Shown here in pieces: positions 38,410-48,984 of a DNA stretch of 64,000 nt (the first letter of the stretch is position 1; each line of letters starts with the position of its first letter). Below the pieces are notes generated by a model, which did not search any database, was not told where the DNA came from, and worked only from the letters and a program-made list of their open reading frames with translations. The position numbers and the translations under genes are program-made. The stretch is taken from contig NZ_JNIX01000013.1 of assembly GCF_000701445.1 (NCBI RefSeq), forward strand, positions 215,105-279,104, written 5' to 3'. Source of the stretch: Brevundimonas bacteroides DSM 4726 (lineage in GTDB: Bacteria > Pseudomonadota > Alphaproteobacteria > Caulobacterales > Caulobacteraceae).

Positions 38410-39225
38410 ATGGCTCCCGCTTCGCCCTCCGCTCTCGGCCGCGTCCTGATCATCGCAGGATCCGACTCCGGCGGCGGCGCGGGCGTCCAGGCGGACATCA
38501 AGGCGGTGACCGCGATGGGGGGATATGCCGCCACCGCCATCACGGCGATCACGGTGCAGAACACCTTGGGCGTCCACGGCGTGCATCCCTTGCCGCTCGA
38601 CCTGATCGAGGCCCAGGCGCGGGCGGTGCTGGACGACATCGGCGCCGATGCGATCAAGACCGGCATGCTGGGGTCGGTCGCCGTGGTGGAGCGGGTGGCG
38701 GCCATCCTGGACACGTCCGAGGCCCCCGCAGTCGTCGATCCGGTCATGGTGGCCAAGGGCGGCGCGGCCCTGCTGGACGCCGACGCGGTGGAGGCGGTCA
38801 GGTCGCTGATGGTCCCGCGCGCCGCGATCCTGACGCCGAATGCGCCCGAGGCCGAGGCCCTGACGGGCATGCCGGTGGCTGATCTCGACGGCCAGCGTCG
38901 CGGGGGCGAGGCGCTACTCCAGATGGGCGCTCGCGCCGTCCTGATGAAGGGCGGGCATGTCGACGGACCGACCGTTGTCGACCTCCTGCTGACCCCGTCT
39001 GGCGAGACGCTGCTGGAGGGGCCTCGCATCGAGACGACCTCGACCCACGGCACGGGCTGCACCTTGGCCAGTGCGGTCGCCGCGGGGCTGGCGCAGGGAC
39101 GGCCGGTCGAGAGCGCTGTCGCCGAAGCCTGGGCCTATGTGTCGGAAGCGATCCGTCGAGCGCCGGGGCTGGGCCGCGGACACGGGCCGCTGGATCACGG
39201 ATGGCCCCTGAGAGACCGGCGATGA
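38410..39225 (+). CDS. thiD: Hydroxymethylpyrimidine/phosphomethylpyrimidine kinase ThiD
   Basis: It phosphorylates HMP and HMP-P in thiamine synthesis. The 271 residues have the N-terminal LIIAGSDSGGGAGVQADIKAV, AITVQNTLGVHGV, DAIKTGMLGS, VVDPVMVAKGGA and the ATP-binding THGTGCTLASAVAAGLAQG. It stands alone without thiC/thiE, and no TPP riboswitch was seen in the short upstream gap. Its stop overlaps the next start by 4 nt. Confidence 0.94.
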   Translation: MAPASPSALGRVLIIAGSDSGGGAGVQADIKAVTAMGGYAATAITAITVQNTLGVHGVHPLPLDLIEAQARAVLDDIGADAIKTGMLGSVAVVERVAAILDTSEAPAVVDPVMVAKGGAALLDADAVEAVRSLMVPRAAILTPNAPEAEALTGMPVADLDGQRRGGEALLQMGARAVLMKGGHVDGPTVVDLLLTPSGETLLEGPRIETTSTHGTGCTLASAVAAGLAQGRPVESAVAEAWAYVSEAIRRAPGLGRGHGPLDHGWPLRDRR

Positions 39226-39800
39226 GCGCGGCGCTGGAGGCCCGGCTGGTCGAGATCGTGCGCGCAGACGCCGACCTGATGCATGTGCTGACGATGGCGC
39301 GCTCGCTGAACCTGCCGGACTGGCGCATCTTTTCCGGGGCCGTCTACCAGACGGTCTGGAACGCGCTGGGCGATCACCCGGTGGGGTATGGGCGCAAGGA
39401 CTATGACCTGGGCTACTTCGATCCAGAGACGTCATGGGACGCCGAGGACGTCGTCATCCGCCGCGCCGCCGCCGCCTTCGAGGAGCCATTCCGGAGCCAG
39501 GTCGAGGTGCGCAATCAGGCGCGGGTGCACCTGTGGTTCACGGACCGCTTCGGCGAAGACTATGAGCCTCTGACCTGCACGGACGAGGCCTTGGGCCGGT
39601 TCGTCGCTCCGGCGTTCGCGGTCGGCATCCGGCTAGAGTGCGACGATCGGATATCGGTCGCCGCGCCGTTCGGCCTGGAGGACGTGTTCGACCGTGTGAT
39701 CCGGCCCAATCCGAACCGGCCCCGTGCGCGGGGCTGGGACCGGGCGGTCGGCAGCGCCGTCGCCCGCTGGCCGGAGGTGCGGGTCATCGAGTCAGCCTAG
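39222..39800 (+). CDS. Nucleotidyltransferase-like protein (DUF925/NTP_transf_6)
   Basis: 192 residues matching the nucleotidyltransferase-like DUF925 family: NLPDWRIFSGAVYQTVWNALGDHP, KDYDLGYFDPETSWDAEDVVIRRA, QVEVRNQARVHLWF and FGLEDVFDRVIRPNPNRP. The activity is unproven. It is translationally coupled to thiD and its 3' end overlaps the opposing kinase gene by 4 nt. Confidence 0.82.
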   Translation: MSAALEARLVEIVRADADLMHVLTMARSLNLPDWRIFSGAVYQTVWNALGDHPVGYGRKDYDLGYFDPETSWDAEDVVIRRAAAAFEEPFRSQVEVRNQARVHLWFTDRFGEDYEPLTCTDEALGRFVAPAFAVGIRLECDDRISVAAPFGLEDVFDRVIRPNPNRPRARGWDRAVGSAVARWPEVRVIESA

Positions 39801-42800
39801 GCTGGTTCCGCTGCGTGCGCCTGGGCCAGGGCGGCGAATAGTTCGTCGCGCGAATAGGGTTTGCGCAGCAGGGGCCAGGCGGCCCCTGCCAGGTCCGCGT
39901 CCACGTCCTCGCCCGCGTAGCCGGAGGCCAGCAGAATGCGCATGGACGGATACAGCTCGGCCGCGCGACGAGCGAGGTCGAGGCCCGTCATGCCGCCCGG
40001 CATGACCACATCGGTCATCATGATGTCGAAGGCCTGTTCCTGAAGCCGTTGGAGCGCCTCGGGACCGTTCTCCGCCGTTGTGACCTCCAGGCCGTTGGCG
40101 GTCAGCAGGTCGACCGCTATGGCGGCCACAGCGGGATCGTCCTCGACCAGCAGCAGGCGTCCAGTGACGGCGTCTGCATCGGTCCGGGCGGGCTCGGTGA
40201 CTGTCTCCGCCTCGACCCCGGGTGGCAGGAAGATCTCGACCGTCGTGCCCTCGCTAGGCGCGGAGGTCAGCCGCACGCCGCCGCCGCTCTGCCGGGCGAA
40301 ACCATAGACCTGGCTGAGGCCCAGCCCCGTGCCCTTGCCGACCGCCTTGGTGGTGAAGAAGGGCTCGAAGACCCGCCGCCGCGTCTCCTCGTCCATGCCG
40401 ATGCCCGTATCGGTCACGCTGACGCAGACGTAGTCGCCCGCTGCCAGTTCAGGGATCTCGCCCTCGACCACGCGACAGTGTCGGGTCTCGACCCGGATCG
40501 AGGCTGCTGCGCCGTCTCCTTCGGCGACGGCGTCGCGCGCATTGACGATAAGATTCAGCAATGCCGCCTCGAACTGGCCGGGGTCGACGACCACCCGAGC
40601 ACCGCCGCGCTTCAGTTTCAGGTGATACTCGACGGCCTCGCCGACGGCGCGTCTCATCAGGGGGTCGCTCTGGCGGACCAGGGCGTTCAGGTCGACCGGC
40701 TCGGGCCGCAGGGTCTGGCGCCGCGAGAAGGCCAACAGCTGGTGCGTCAGCCGCTCTCCGCGCCGGGCCGCCGCCAGCGCCGCCTCGCCCATCTTCTGGC
40801 GCCGGTTCGCGTCGTCGGGCGAACGCAGGATCATGTCCAGCGCGCCGATGACGACCGTCAGCAGGTTGTTGAAATCGTGCGCCACCCCGCCGGTCAGGCG
40901 GCCGACCGCCTCCATGCGCTGGGCATGCATCAGGTCGGCCTCGGCCTTGGCCTTTTCCGCCAGGGCTTCTCCCACGCGCTCTTCCAGAAGCTCGTTGATG
41001 CGCTTCAGGTCCTGCTCGGCGCGCTTGGCGTCGGTGATGTCCAGGTTGACGCCGATATAGCCCTGGAACTTCCCGGCCGCATCGAAGCGGGGAACGCCCT
41101 GGCAGCGCAGCCAGCGTTCGCCCAGATGCGGGTGAGTGACGCGGACCAGACCATCGTAGGGCTCACGCCGGTCGAAGGCACCGCGGTAGTCCGCCTCGAA
41201 GGCGGCATGGTCGTCCGCTGACATCATGCCGGTCCAGCCGCCTTCCAGCGGTCGGTCCGCGACCAGGAAGAAGGTGCGGTAGGCCCGGTTGGCGAACATC
41301 ACCTTGCCTGTCTCGTCGCCCATCCAGATCGGCACCGGGGCGCTGTCGGCCACGGTGCGGAACCGGGCTTCGGACTCGGCCAGTCGCCGCTCGGCCTGCA
41401 CCCGCGCCGTGTCGTCGCGGAGCGTCAGCACGGCCCCGATCGTGCGTCCGTCGGCGGTGCTTACCGGCCGGGTGTTGCCCACCGCGATGACCTCGGTTCC
41501 GTCCGGGCGGCGGATGCGCCAGCGGGCGTCGGTGATGGTCTCGCCATAGCGGACAGTGCGAGCCAGCGGCAGGTCCTCGGGCGGATAGGGTCGGCCGTCC
41601 TCGGTGAACAGGTGATACGCGTTCGCGTAACCGGCGGGCGTGACCCCAAGTTCGGCCACGCCATGGTGTCGACGCGCGGCTTCGTTGACGAAGACGATCG
41701 CGCCCTCGGGATCCGTGACGATCACGCCTTCGGCCAGCTGGCTCAGGATGGCGTCGCGTTCGGCCATGGCGGTGGCCAGGCGCTCATTGCTCTCGCGGAT
41801 ATCGGTGACGTCGAAAGCTACCCCGACGAAGCCCAGCACCTGGCCGCCCGCCCCAAGCCTCGGTCGCGAGAAGGATTTCAGCCAGCGATAGGCGCCGTCT
41901 TGACGCCGATAACGCGCTTCCATCGAGAACGGCTCGCCGGTCGCCTCGCCAGCCAGGGACTCCGTGATGATCCGCTCGTGGTCGTCAGGGTGGATGACGT
42001 CGCGCCAGTTGGCCAGACGCGCCTCTTCGTAGGTCCCGCCATTGTAGTCGACATAGGCCTGGTTGACGAAAGCGCGGGTGCGATCCTGGGCGGTGACCCA
42101 GATCAGGACGGGCGCTGTGTCGGCGATGTCGCGGAAGCGGGCCTCGCTTTCGCGCAGCTCGGCCTCGGCGCGGGCGCGCTCGACCTCGGACCAGGTCCGG
42201 TCCGCCACGTCGGAGATCAGAGCGACGTCTTCCGACGACCAGACGCGCGGCCTCGCGTTGTGGACATACAGGAAAGCCCGCATCTCGCCGGCGCGGAACA
42301 GGGGCGCGGCGACGAAGGACTGGATCTGGGACGCCGCCAGCGATTTGGCCGCGCTGGCGCTGCGCGCGTCTCCAGCGACGTCGTCGACCGCGACGGTCAG
42401 GCCCAGGAACAGTTCGGCCATGACGCCTTCGCCCAGATCCGGCACGCGGATGCGGCCGGCGATGCTGGGCACGCCCTCGGTCCAGTCCGGCATCAGCACG
42501 ATCGTCTGGCGATCCTCAGAGAACTCGCCATAGCCCACGCGAGAGGCACCGAGCATCCGGCCGAGCACGCTCTGGACATGGTCCATGATGGCCGAGGGGT
42601 CCTCCAGCTCGCGCACCCCGTCGCTCAGCTCCAGGAGGAAACGTTGGCGGCGTTCCTGGGTGGCGAGCGCATCGAGAGCCACGCGGGTCTCGGTCACGTC
42701 GAACGACAGTCCGACATAGCCGAGGAACCGACCCTCGCCGTCGAAACGAGGGTTCACCGACACGCGCATCCAGCGCCAGACGCCATCGTGCCTTAGGAAC

Positions 42801-43882
42801 CGGCATTCGAAGCTGTAAGGGGATGTGGTGGCCCGCGCTTCGGCCTGGATGGCGTTGACCCGGGCGATGTCGTCCGGATGGACCGACTGCTTCCAGACCT
42901 GTCCGAGGAAGGTCTCGCCGGACTGGCCGTAGAAGGCCTCGAGAGCCCGGTTGACGAACTCGACGTTGCCGTCCGCGTCGGTCAACCAGACCGGGGAGGG
43001 GGCCGTATCGGCCATCAGCCGGAAGCGGGCCTCGCTTTCGCGCAGGGCGACCTCGGCGACCTTGGCCTCGGTGACGTCGGTGTGAACTCCGACCCATTCG
43101 AGGATCCGCCCGTCCTGGTCCAGCGTCGGGACGGCGCGGATGGCATAGGTGCGGTATTCGCCCGAAGCCGTGCGCACCCGGTGCTGGAAATCGAAGGTCC
43201 GCCGCTCCGCCACTGCCGCGTTCCAGGCGTCGACAGTGGGCTGGGCGTCGTCGGGGTGGACGGCGTCGGACCAGCCATAGCCCTGATACTGCGACCGTGA
43301 CTGGCCCGTCAGCGCCGCCCAGCCGGGCTGGTCACCGTCCATCCGGCCCTCTGCCGTATTGGTCCAGAGGATGCCCCGGACGGCGTCGACGGCGGTCCGG
43401 AACCGTTTCTCGCTCCTCAGCAGGGCCTCGTCGGAACCGCCCAGCGCGGCGATAGTCTCGTCCAGTCGACGGACGGTCTTTCGCAGGGAGGCCGCGACCA
43501 GGGTCAGGAACAGCCCGACGATCAGGAAGTTGACGGTCGCGATCCGGCCCATCGGATTGCCGATGCCGACCCCGGTCGCACCAGGTCCGGCGACGATCCA
43601 CCCGCCCAGCAGGCAGGCGAGCGTGGCTGCAATCCCGGCCGTCCGTCCCCCCGTCAGGGCCGCGAGCGCAACAGCGGGCAACAGGATGATGAAGCCGGTG
43701 ACCTGGCCGTAGAAGGCCTGTCCCGCCCAGCGCACGAACAGAGCAGCGGCGGCGAACCCCAGACCGATCAGGACGCTATGCCACCACGGGCCGGCCAGGC
43801 TGCGCGCCAGGCGGGCCAGGACGGCCTCGGGCGTCCACGCCCCGGTCCGGCCGTCCTTAGTCGCCAAGACTTCCCCCGTCAC
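39797..43882 (-). CDS. Hybrid sensor histidine kinase with multiple PAS domains, GAF and receiver
   Basis: 1361 residues from a GTG. Layout: about four N-terminal membrane helices (36-140, DUF4118/MASE1-like), PAS 1 (158-275), PAS 2 (284-402), GAF (410-570), PAS 3 (580-700), PAS 4 (708-830), PAS 5 (840-955), coiled coil, HisKA with His1002 ([14 protein letters not shown]), HATPase (N-box about 1110, [20 protein letters not shown]) and a C-terminal receiver with Asp1291 and Lys1341. It is a membrane-bound phosphorelay kinase of unknown signal. It is divergent from dps across 131 bp, hinting at a stress link. Confidence 0.92.
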   Translation of the reverse strand: MTGEVLATKDGRTGAWTPEAVLARLARSLAGPWWHSVLIGLGFAAAALFVRWAGQAFYGQVTGFIILLPAVALAALTGGRTAGIAATLACLLGGWIVAGPGATGVGIGNPMGRIATVNFLIVGLFLTLVAASLRKTVRRLDETIAALGGSDEALLRSEKRFRTAVDAVRGILWTNTAEGRMDGDQPGWAALTGQSRSQYQGYGWSDAVHPDDAQPTVDAWNAAVAERRTFDFQHRVRTASGEYRTYAIRAVPTLDQDGRILEWVGVHTDVTEAKVAEVALRESEARFRLMADTAPSPVWLTDADGNVEFVNRALEAFYGQSGETFLGQVWKQSVHPDDIARVNAIQAEARATTSPYSFECRFLRHDGVWRWMRVSVNPRFDGEGRFLGYVGLSFDVTETRVALDALATQERRQRFLLELSDGVRELEDPSAIMDHVQSVLGRMLGASRVGYGEFSEDRQTIVLMPDWTEGVPSIAGRIRVPDLGEGVMAELFLGLTVAVDDVAGDARSASAAKSLAASQIQSFVAAPLFRAGEMRAFLYVHNARPRVWSSEDVALISDVADRTWSEVERARAEAELRESEARFRDIADTAPVLIWVTAQDRTRAFVNQAYVDYNGGTYEEARLANWRDVIHPDDHERIITESLAGEATGEPFSMEARYRRQDGAYRWLKSFSRPRLGAGGQVLGFVGVAFDVTDIRESNERLATAMAERDAILSQLAEGVIVTDPEGAIVFVNEAARRHHGVAELGVTPAGYANAYHLFTEDGRPYPPEDLPLARTVRYGETITDARWRIRRPDGTEVIAVGNTRPVSTADGRTIGAVLTLRDDTARVQAERRLAESEARFRTVADSAPVPIWMGDETGKVMFANRAYRTFFLVADRPLEGGWTGMMSADDHAAFEADYRGAFDRREPYDGLVRVTHPHLGERWLRCQGVPRFDAAGKFQGYIGVNLDITDAKRAEQDLKRINELLEERVGEALAEKAKAEADLMHAQRMEAVGRLTGGVAHDFNNLLTVVIGALDMILRSPDDANRRQKMGEAALAAARRGERLTHQLLAFSRRQTLRPEPVDLNALVRQSDPLMRRAVGEAVEYHLKLKRGGARVVVDPGQFEAALLNLIVNARDAVAEGDGAAASIRVETRHCRVVEGEIPELAAGDYVCVSVTDTGIGMDEETRRRVFEPFFTTKAVGKGTGLGLSQVYGFARQSGGGVRLTSAPSEGTTVEIFLPPGVEAETVTEPARTDADAVTGRLLLVEDDPAVAAIAVDLLTANGLEVTTAENGPEALQRLQEQAFDIMMTDVVMPGGMTGLDLARRAAELYPSMRILLASGYAGEDVDADLAGAAWPLLRKPYSRDELFAALAQAHAAEPA

Positions 43883-44013
43883 AAGCGCGCGCGATGAACG
43901 GCAACGCTTTCGCTCCGTGTGCGTTCCCTACGCCTCGATACCCCGACTTGGGGGGTTTGCGCATCCCGTTGGCCACACCCACCTAGGTCTCATCCGTGAC
44001 CAAGGAGCGACCC

Positions 44014-44496
44014 ATGACCGCAGCGACCATCAACACCGGACTGACCAAGGCCGAGCGCGTCGACGTGGCCCGCGAACTGACCAAGGTCCTGGCTGACAGC
44101 TTCGCCGTCTACATGAAGACCCACGGCTATCACTGGAACGTGCGTGGGCCTGAGTTCTTCACCCTGCACACCCTGCTGGAACAGCAGTACCGCGACATGT
44201 GGGAGGCGCTGGACGAGATCGCCGAACGCATCCGGGCGCTGGGCGAGTTCGCGCCCCAGGGCTATGCCACCTTCGCCAACCTGTCCTCGATCAAGGACGG
44301 CGATCCGGACAACGACGCCACGGCCATGCTGAAGGAGCTGATGAAGGACCACGAGACCGTCATCGCCACCTGTCGCGCCGCGATCGAGTCGGCCGATGAA
44401 GACGGCGACGACGTGACCGTCGACCTGCTGACCCAGCGTCTGGGAGCGCACGAGAAGTTCGCCTGGATGCTGCGCTCCACCCTCGGCGGCCGCTGA
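44014..44496 (+). CDS. dps: Dps family DNA-binding ferritin
   Basis: 160-residue dodecamer-forming protein that oxidises iron with H2O2 and protects DNA. The ferroxidase-site residues are in KTHGYHWNVRGPEFFTLHTLLEQQYRDMWEALDEIAERIRALG. AAGGAG (44002-44007) is 6 bp before the chosen ATG. It is divergent from the large kinase gene. The N-terminal tail is short and not strongly basic, so DNA binding may be weak. Confidence 0.94.
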   Translation: MTAATINTGLTKAERVDVARELTKVLADSFAVYMKTHGYHWNVRGPEFFTLHTLLEQQYRDMWEALDEIAERIRALGEFAPQGYATFANLSSIKDGDPDNDATAMLKELMKDHETVIATCRAAIESADEDGDDVTVDLLTQRLGAHEKFAWMLRSTLGGR

Positions 44497-44594
44497 GACG
44501 TGACGCAGGGGTAAGGCTCTGTCAGAAAGCCGCCGTGAATCCCTGTTAGGCGGCAGGAATTGTCGGCGGTTGTCGCCACAACGCGCGAGCCTGA

Positions 44595-45803
44595 ATGCTT
44601 CCTGATCCCGCCAGTGTTATCGCCCAAGTTGGCCGCGCCGTGCGCGGACATCGGCTGCTCGCGGCCGCTCCGGCGGTTCTGGCGGCCTTCGGGGTGGCGG
44701 TGGCGGCCAGCTCGGCGGCGCGTCCGGACTTCGCACGCACAGCGGAAGCCATCGCGCGCCTGACGCGGGGCGACTGGACGCAGGTCGGGCTTCTGGCCGT
44801 GTCTTCACGCATGGACGCCGCCCAGATCGCGCTCGCGGCCCGCTTCGATCCCAACGATCCGCAGCCCACCCCGCTGGGCCTGACGCCGGGATGGGAGAGC
44901 CTGACCCTGGCGGGCAAGCCGGGCTTCGAGCTTGGGGCTTCGGGCCGCGACGCCCAGCGCCTGAACGCCGCCATGCCGGCCGCGATCGGCGCGCTGCGAC
45001 CCGCGCGGCCCTTCGCCTTCACGCCCGCCAGCGAGGCGGACCGGGCGCGCGCCCTGCGCTGCCTGACACAAGGCATCTATTACGAAGCGGCGCTGGAGAG
45101 CACCAAGGGCCAGGAAGCCGTCGCCCAGGTCATCCTGAACCGCGTGCGCGACCCCAACTATCCCAACACCGTCTGCGGCGTGGTGTTCGAGGGTGCTGAG
45201 CGAGTGACCGGCTGTCAGTTCAGCTTCACGTGCGACGGCTCGCTGGCGCAGCAGCCCGTGGCCTGGGCCTGGAACCGGGCCCGCGTGGTGGCCGAGCGTG
45301 CGCTCGCCGGGCACGTGGCGACCGAGGTCGGCACCGCGACCCACTATCACGCCGACTACGTCCACCCCTGGTGGTCGCCGACGCTGGCCAAGATCACCCA
45401 GATCGGGGCCCACATCTTCTACCGTTGGAAAGGCCTGGCCGGAGAGACCGCCGCCTTCCAGCAACGCTATTCCGGCAACGAGCCCGTCATCGACGAGGGC
45501 CGTTTCGCCCGGCCCCGCCTGCGCTCGCCGGAGCTGCAACTGGCATCCGACGTCGGTGGCAGTGACGCCGAGGTGCTGGCCGACGGCGGCATGAACCTTC
45601 GTACCGTCGAGATCGACGGCCGCACCCGCGTCGTCGGCGTGGCCAGCCTTGGGGGGCGTCGCCCCCCAACGGCCGACCAGATCGCCGAAATCAACGCCCG
45701 CCTCGCCGCGTTCGAAGCCCCGGCTCCGGCGCAGCCGGCTGCTTCCCCGCCGCCCGGCGTGGTGACCATGGACGTCGAAGAGGTGGGACGTCCCGCCTCC
45801 TGA
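44595..45803 (+). CDS. SleB-type cell wall hydrolase
   Basis: 402 residues. An N-terminal signal-like or membrane-anchor helix (about 20-42) is followed by a linker and the Hydrolase_2/SleB domain (about 150-270; CLTQGIYYEAALESTKGQEAVAQVILNRVRDPNYPNTVCGVVFEG, QFSFTCDG, ATHYHADYVHPWW). Such enzymes cut the peptidoglycan glycan chain; in non-spore-formers they remodel the wall. The Pro/Ala-rich C-terminus is disordered. The coding region holds a near-perfect 21-bp palindrome. Confidence 0.88.
   Translation: MLPDPASVIAQVGRAVRGHRLLAAAPAVLAAFGVAVAASSAARPDFARTAEAIARLTRGDWTQVGLLAVSSRMDAAQIALAARFDPNDPQPTPLGLTPGWESLTLAGKPGFELGASGRDAQRLNAAMPAAIGALRPARPFAFTPASEADRARALRCLTQGIYYEAALESTKGQEAVAQVILNRVRDPNYPNTVCGVVFEGAERVTGCQFSFTCDGSLAQQPVAWAWNRARVVAERALAGHVATEVGTATHYHADYVHPWWSPTLAKITQIGAHIFYRWKGLAGETAAFQQRYSGNEPVIDEGRFARPRLRSPELQLASDVGGSDAEVLADGGMNLRTVEIDGRTRVVGVASLGGRRPPTADQIAEINARLAAFEAPAPAQPAASPPPGVVTMDVEEVGRPAS
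45649..45669. repeat. Palindrome inside the SleB-like gene
   Basis: TTGGGGGGCG and CGCCCCCCAA are perfect 10-bp inverse arms with one base between. It lies within codons for a Gly-Gly-Arg-Arg-Pro-Pro stretch. Confidence 0.7.
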
Positions 45804-45869
45804 TCCGCGCGGCGACGTGCAACCAGTCTCAAGCTGAAGCATTCAGTCACGGTCGGGCCGCGGCCTCGC

Positions 45870-47423
45870 TTGGAGCCCTTCGTGCCTGCCGCCAGCCTTG
45901 CGCCCCATGAAGACGAGAGACTGAAGGCGCTCCGGGCCTACGGAATCCTCGACACCGGCCCTGAACAAGCGTTTGAGGACATTGTCTCGCTTCTCGCCGA
46001 GGCATTCGAAGCTCCCATCGCTCTTGTGAACCTGATCGAGTCCGACCGGGCGTGGTTCAAGGCGTCTGTGGGCACTTCGGGCATGACCGGCAGTTCGCGC
46101 GAAGTCTCCTTCTGCGCCCATTCTATCGCCAGTGGCCGGGACCAACTGGTGGTGCCCGACGCCACGACTGATGCTCGGTTCGCTGACAATCCGCTCGTCA
46201 CGGGCGAGCCGCAACTGCGGTTCTACGCCGGTCATGTACTGCGCACCCCCGAGGGTCATGCGCTGGGCGCGCTGTGCGTGCACGACATCAAGGCCCGCCC
46301 GGACGGCATCACGCCTCTACAGTCCCGAATGCTGGAAGTGCTGGCTGGCCAGGTCATGGCCCAGTTCGAGCTGCGCCGCGCCGTCAAGGAGCGCGAGGAG
46401 GGCGTCAAGGCTCTGGCCGAAAGCGAGTCCAAGTTCCGAGCCATCGCCGATTCCATGCCGCAGATGGTGTGGTCGACCCTGCCGGACGGCTTCCACGACT
46501 ACTACAATGCCCGCTGGTACGAGTTCACGGGCGTCCCGCCGGGTTCCACGGATGGCGAGGGCTGGAACGGCATGTTCCATCCCGAGGATCAGGAGCGGGC
46601 CTGGGCGCGCTGGCAGCATTCGCTCCAGACCGGCGAGCTTTACGAGATCGAGTACCGCCTGCGCCGTCACGACGGCGTCTATCGCTGGACGCTGGGCCGG
46701 GCGCAGCCGATCCGTGACGAACACGGAAGCATCACACGCTGGTTCGGCACCTGCACCGACATCGACGATCTCAAGCGCATGGAGCAGGGCAAGGAACTGC
46801 TGAGCCAGGAGCTGTCCCACCGCATCAAGAACATCTTCGCGGTGGTCTCAGCTCTGATCGCCCTTTCGGCACGCGAGCACCCCGAGGCCAGGGCCTTCGC
46901 CTCGGCGGTGCGTAACCGGATCAACGCCCTGGCCCGCGCTCACGAGTTCGTGCGGCCGCACTCCGAGGTGTCAAAGCCCACGGTGGGGGACACGACGCTA
47001 CACACCTTCCTGGGCGCCCTGTTTCGTGCCTATGCCGACGGCGACGGTCGCCCGCGCGTGCGGATCGAGGGCGAAGACGCCACTTTCGACGATCAGGCCG
47101 CGACCTCCGTGGCCCTGCTCTTTCACGAGTTGGCGACCAATGCTGCCAAATACGGAGCCCTGTCCGCTCCTGGCGGCCACGTCCTGTTGCGGACCCGCAA
47201 GGCCGGTGATCGTTTCGTGCTGACCTGGACCGAGGTCGGTGGGCCGGAAGTCTCGGAAATTCCGGCGCGGACGGGCTTCGGGACCTCTCTGGCGACCCTG
47301 TCGGTCGAGGGACAACTGGGCGGACGGCTGGAACGCCAGTGGCTGCCCGGGGGTTTGGTGGTCGAGGCCGATCTGCCCGCGACCGCGCTGTCGCGCCGCA
47401 GGGCAGCGCTCAAGTCGACATGA
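45870..47423 (+). CDS. HWE-type sensor histidine kinase with GAF and PAS domains
   Basis: 517 residues from a TTG (an in-frame GTG follows 4 codons later). GAF domain about 30-170 (VSFCAHSIASGRDQLVVPDATTDARFADNPLV), PAS about 185-300 (FRAIADSMPQMVWSTLPDG, HPEDQERAW, GTCTDIDDLKR) and the HWE kinase core with His317 (ELSHRIKNIFAVVSALIALS), HELATNAAKYGALS and the W-x-E motif in LTWTE. It is soluble. The next gene, 67 bp on, is a receiver-only protein, probably its phosphate acceptor. HWE kinases are abundant in alphaproteobacteria for light and general stress signals. Confidence 0.92.
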   Translation: MEPFVPAASLAPHEDERLKALRAYGILDTGPEQAFEDIVSLLAEAFEAPIALVNLIESDRAWFKASVGTSGMTGSSREVSFCAHSIASGRDQLVVPDATTDARFADNPLVTGEPQLRFYAGHVLRTPEGHALGALCVHDIKARPDGITPLQSRMLEVLAGQVMAQFELRRAVKEREEGVKALAESESKFRAIADSMPQMVWSTLPDGFHDYYNARWYEFTGVPPGSTDGEGWNGMFHPEDQERAWARWQHSLQTGELYEIEYRLRRHDGVYRWTLGRAQPIRDEHGSITRWFGTCTDIDDLKRMEQGKELLSQELSHRIKNIFAVVSALIALSAREHPEARAFASAVRNRINALARAHEFVRPHSEVSKPTVGDTTLHTFLGALFRAYADGDGRPRVRIEGEDATFDDQAATSVALLFHELATNAAKYGALSAPGGHVLLRTRKAGDRFVLTWTEVGGPEVSEIPARTGFGTSLATLSVEGQLGGRLERQWLPGGLVVEADLPATALSRRRAALKST

Positions 47424-47490
47424 AACGAAACGGCTCAGGTTGCGTTCGCAATCGTACAGAGACCAGCCGAAACGGTAACATCAGAAGGCC

Positions 47491-47898
47491 ATGACTGCGC
47501 GTATCCTGATCATCGAGGACGAGGCCCTTGTGGCCATGGAACTCCGCTTCGTGCTGGAGGACCTGGGCCATGAGGTGGTCGGAACCGCGGCTGACGCTCG
47601 GTCAGCGCGCGCTCTGGCGGCCGAAACCGAGGTCGATCTGGCGCTGGTCGACATCCACCTTTCGGACGGGGCAACCGGCATCGAGCTGGGCCGTGAGCTG
47701 GGTCAGGTCAGTGGCATCACCATCCTGTTCATGACGGCGAACCCCGGCATGGTGCGCGACGGTGTGGCGGGCACCATCGGCGTGCTGACGAAGCCGACCG
47801 ATGAACGCGCGGTTCAAAAGGCCGTGGACTACGCCCTGCGTCGTCGCAAGGGCGTGCCCGTCGACTACGCCCCGCCGGAGCTCCAGCTGTTCGGCTGA
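47491..47898 (+). CDS. Single-domain response regulator (receiver only)
   Basis: 135 residues, a lone CheY-like receiver: acidic pair in ILIIEDEALVAMEL, phospho-acceptor Asp54 (ALVDIHLSDG), switch Thr in FMTANPG and Lys101 in LTKPTDE. It lacks an output domain, so it must act by protein contacts or phosphorelay. It follows the HWE kinase gene. GAAGG precedes the ATG. Confidence 0.92.
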   Translation: MTARILIIEDEALVAMELRFVLEDLGHEVVGTAADARSARALAAETEVDLALVDIHLSDGATGIELGRELGQVSGITILFMTANPGMVRDGVAGTIGVLTKPTDERAVQKAVDYALRRRKGVPVDYAPPELQLFG

Positions 47899-47901
47899 GG
47901 C

Positions 47902-48909
47902 CTACCAGACCCCGATCTTTTCAGCCTCGCGGTGGCTGATGGGGTGGTGCGCCCGGGCGTGATCTTCCTCAGCCAGCAGCCGTGACACCTCCAGCGCGGC
48001 CATGCAGCCCATGCCCGCCGCCGTCACCGCCTGGCGATAGACGTCGTCGGTGACGTCACCGGCGGCGTAGACGCCTTCGATGCTGGTCTGGGTCGTGCCG
48101 GGCTTGACCACCAGATAGCCGCCTGCCTTGGTCTCCAGCTGGCCCCGGAACAGGTCCGACGACGGCGCATGGCCGATGGCGATGAAGACGCCGTCGCAGG
48201 AGCGTTCGTGCAGGGCGCCTGTCTTCACATCCTTCAGCCGCACCCCGGTGACGTTGGACGCCACGCCGTCGGTCTGGCCCAGGATCTCGTCGACCTGGTG
48301 GTTCCAGACCACCTCGATCTTGGGATTGGCGAACACCCGGTCCTGCAGGATCTTCTCGGCCCGAAACTCGTCCTTGCGGTGCACCACCGTGACCTTGGAC
48401 GCGAAGTTGGTCAGGAACAGCGCCTCTTCGACCGCCGTGTTGCCGCCGCCCACCACCACGACCTCCTTGCCGCGATAGAAGAAGCCGTCGCAGGTCGCGC
48501 AGGCCGAGACGCCGAAGCCCTGATACTTCGCCTCGCTCTCCAGCCCCAGCCACTTGGCCTGGGCGCCCGTCGAGATGACGACGGTCTCGGCCAGCAACTC
48601 CGCCCCCGAATCCAGCTTCAGATGAAAGGGCCGCTTGGACAGATCGGCGGACACGACGATGTCCTCGATGACCTCGGTGCCGACGTGCAGCGCCTGGGCC
48701 TTCATCTGCTCCATCAGCCAGGGACCCTGGATGGTCTCGGCGAAGCCGGGATAGTTCTCCACGTCGGTGGTGATGGTCAGCTGGCCGCCGGGCTGGATGC
48801 CGGCGATGACGATGGGGTTCAGGCTGGCGCGCGCGGCATAGATGGCGGCGGTCCAGCCGGCGGGACCGGAACCGATGATGGCGACGCGGGTGGTGCGGGG
48901 GCTGCTCAT
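47902..48909 (-). CDS. trxB: Thioredoxin-disulfide reductase TrxB
   Basis: FAD/NADPH flavoenzyme that reduces thioredoxin. The 335 residues have the FAD motif IIGSGPAGWTAAIYAARA, redox pair Cys137/Cys140 (CATCDGFFYRG), the NADPH motif VVGGGNTAVEEALFL and the C-terminal GVYAAGDVTDD. It is convergent with the receiver gene, 3 bp apart. Confidence 0.96.
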   Translation of the reverse strand: MSSPRTTRVAIIGSGPAGWTAAIYAARASLNPIVIAGIQPGGQLTITTDVENYPGFAETIQGPWLMEQMKAQALHVGTEVIEDIVVSADLSKRPFHLKLDSGAELLAETVVISTGAQAKWLGLESEAKYQGFGVSACATCDGFFYRGKEVVVVGGGNTAVEEALFLTNFASKVTVVHRKDEFRAEKILQDRVFANPKIEVVWNHQVDEILGQTDGVASNVTGVRLKDVKTGALHERSCDGVFIAIGHAPSSDLFRGQLETKAGGYLVVKPGTTQTSIEGVYAAGDVTDDVYRQAVTAAGMGCMAALEVSRLLAEEDHARAHHPISHREAEKIGVW

Positions 48910-48984
48910 GATCTCTATCTAGGCGCTGATTCCCGAGGATGCGATGCTGGGTTCGTCATCGGGATGTCAGGAGATACAGAGATC

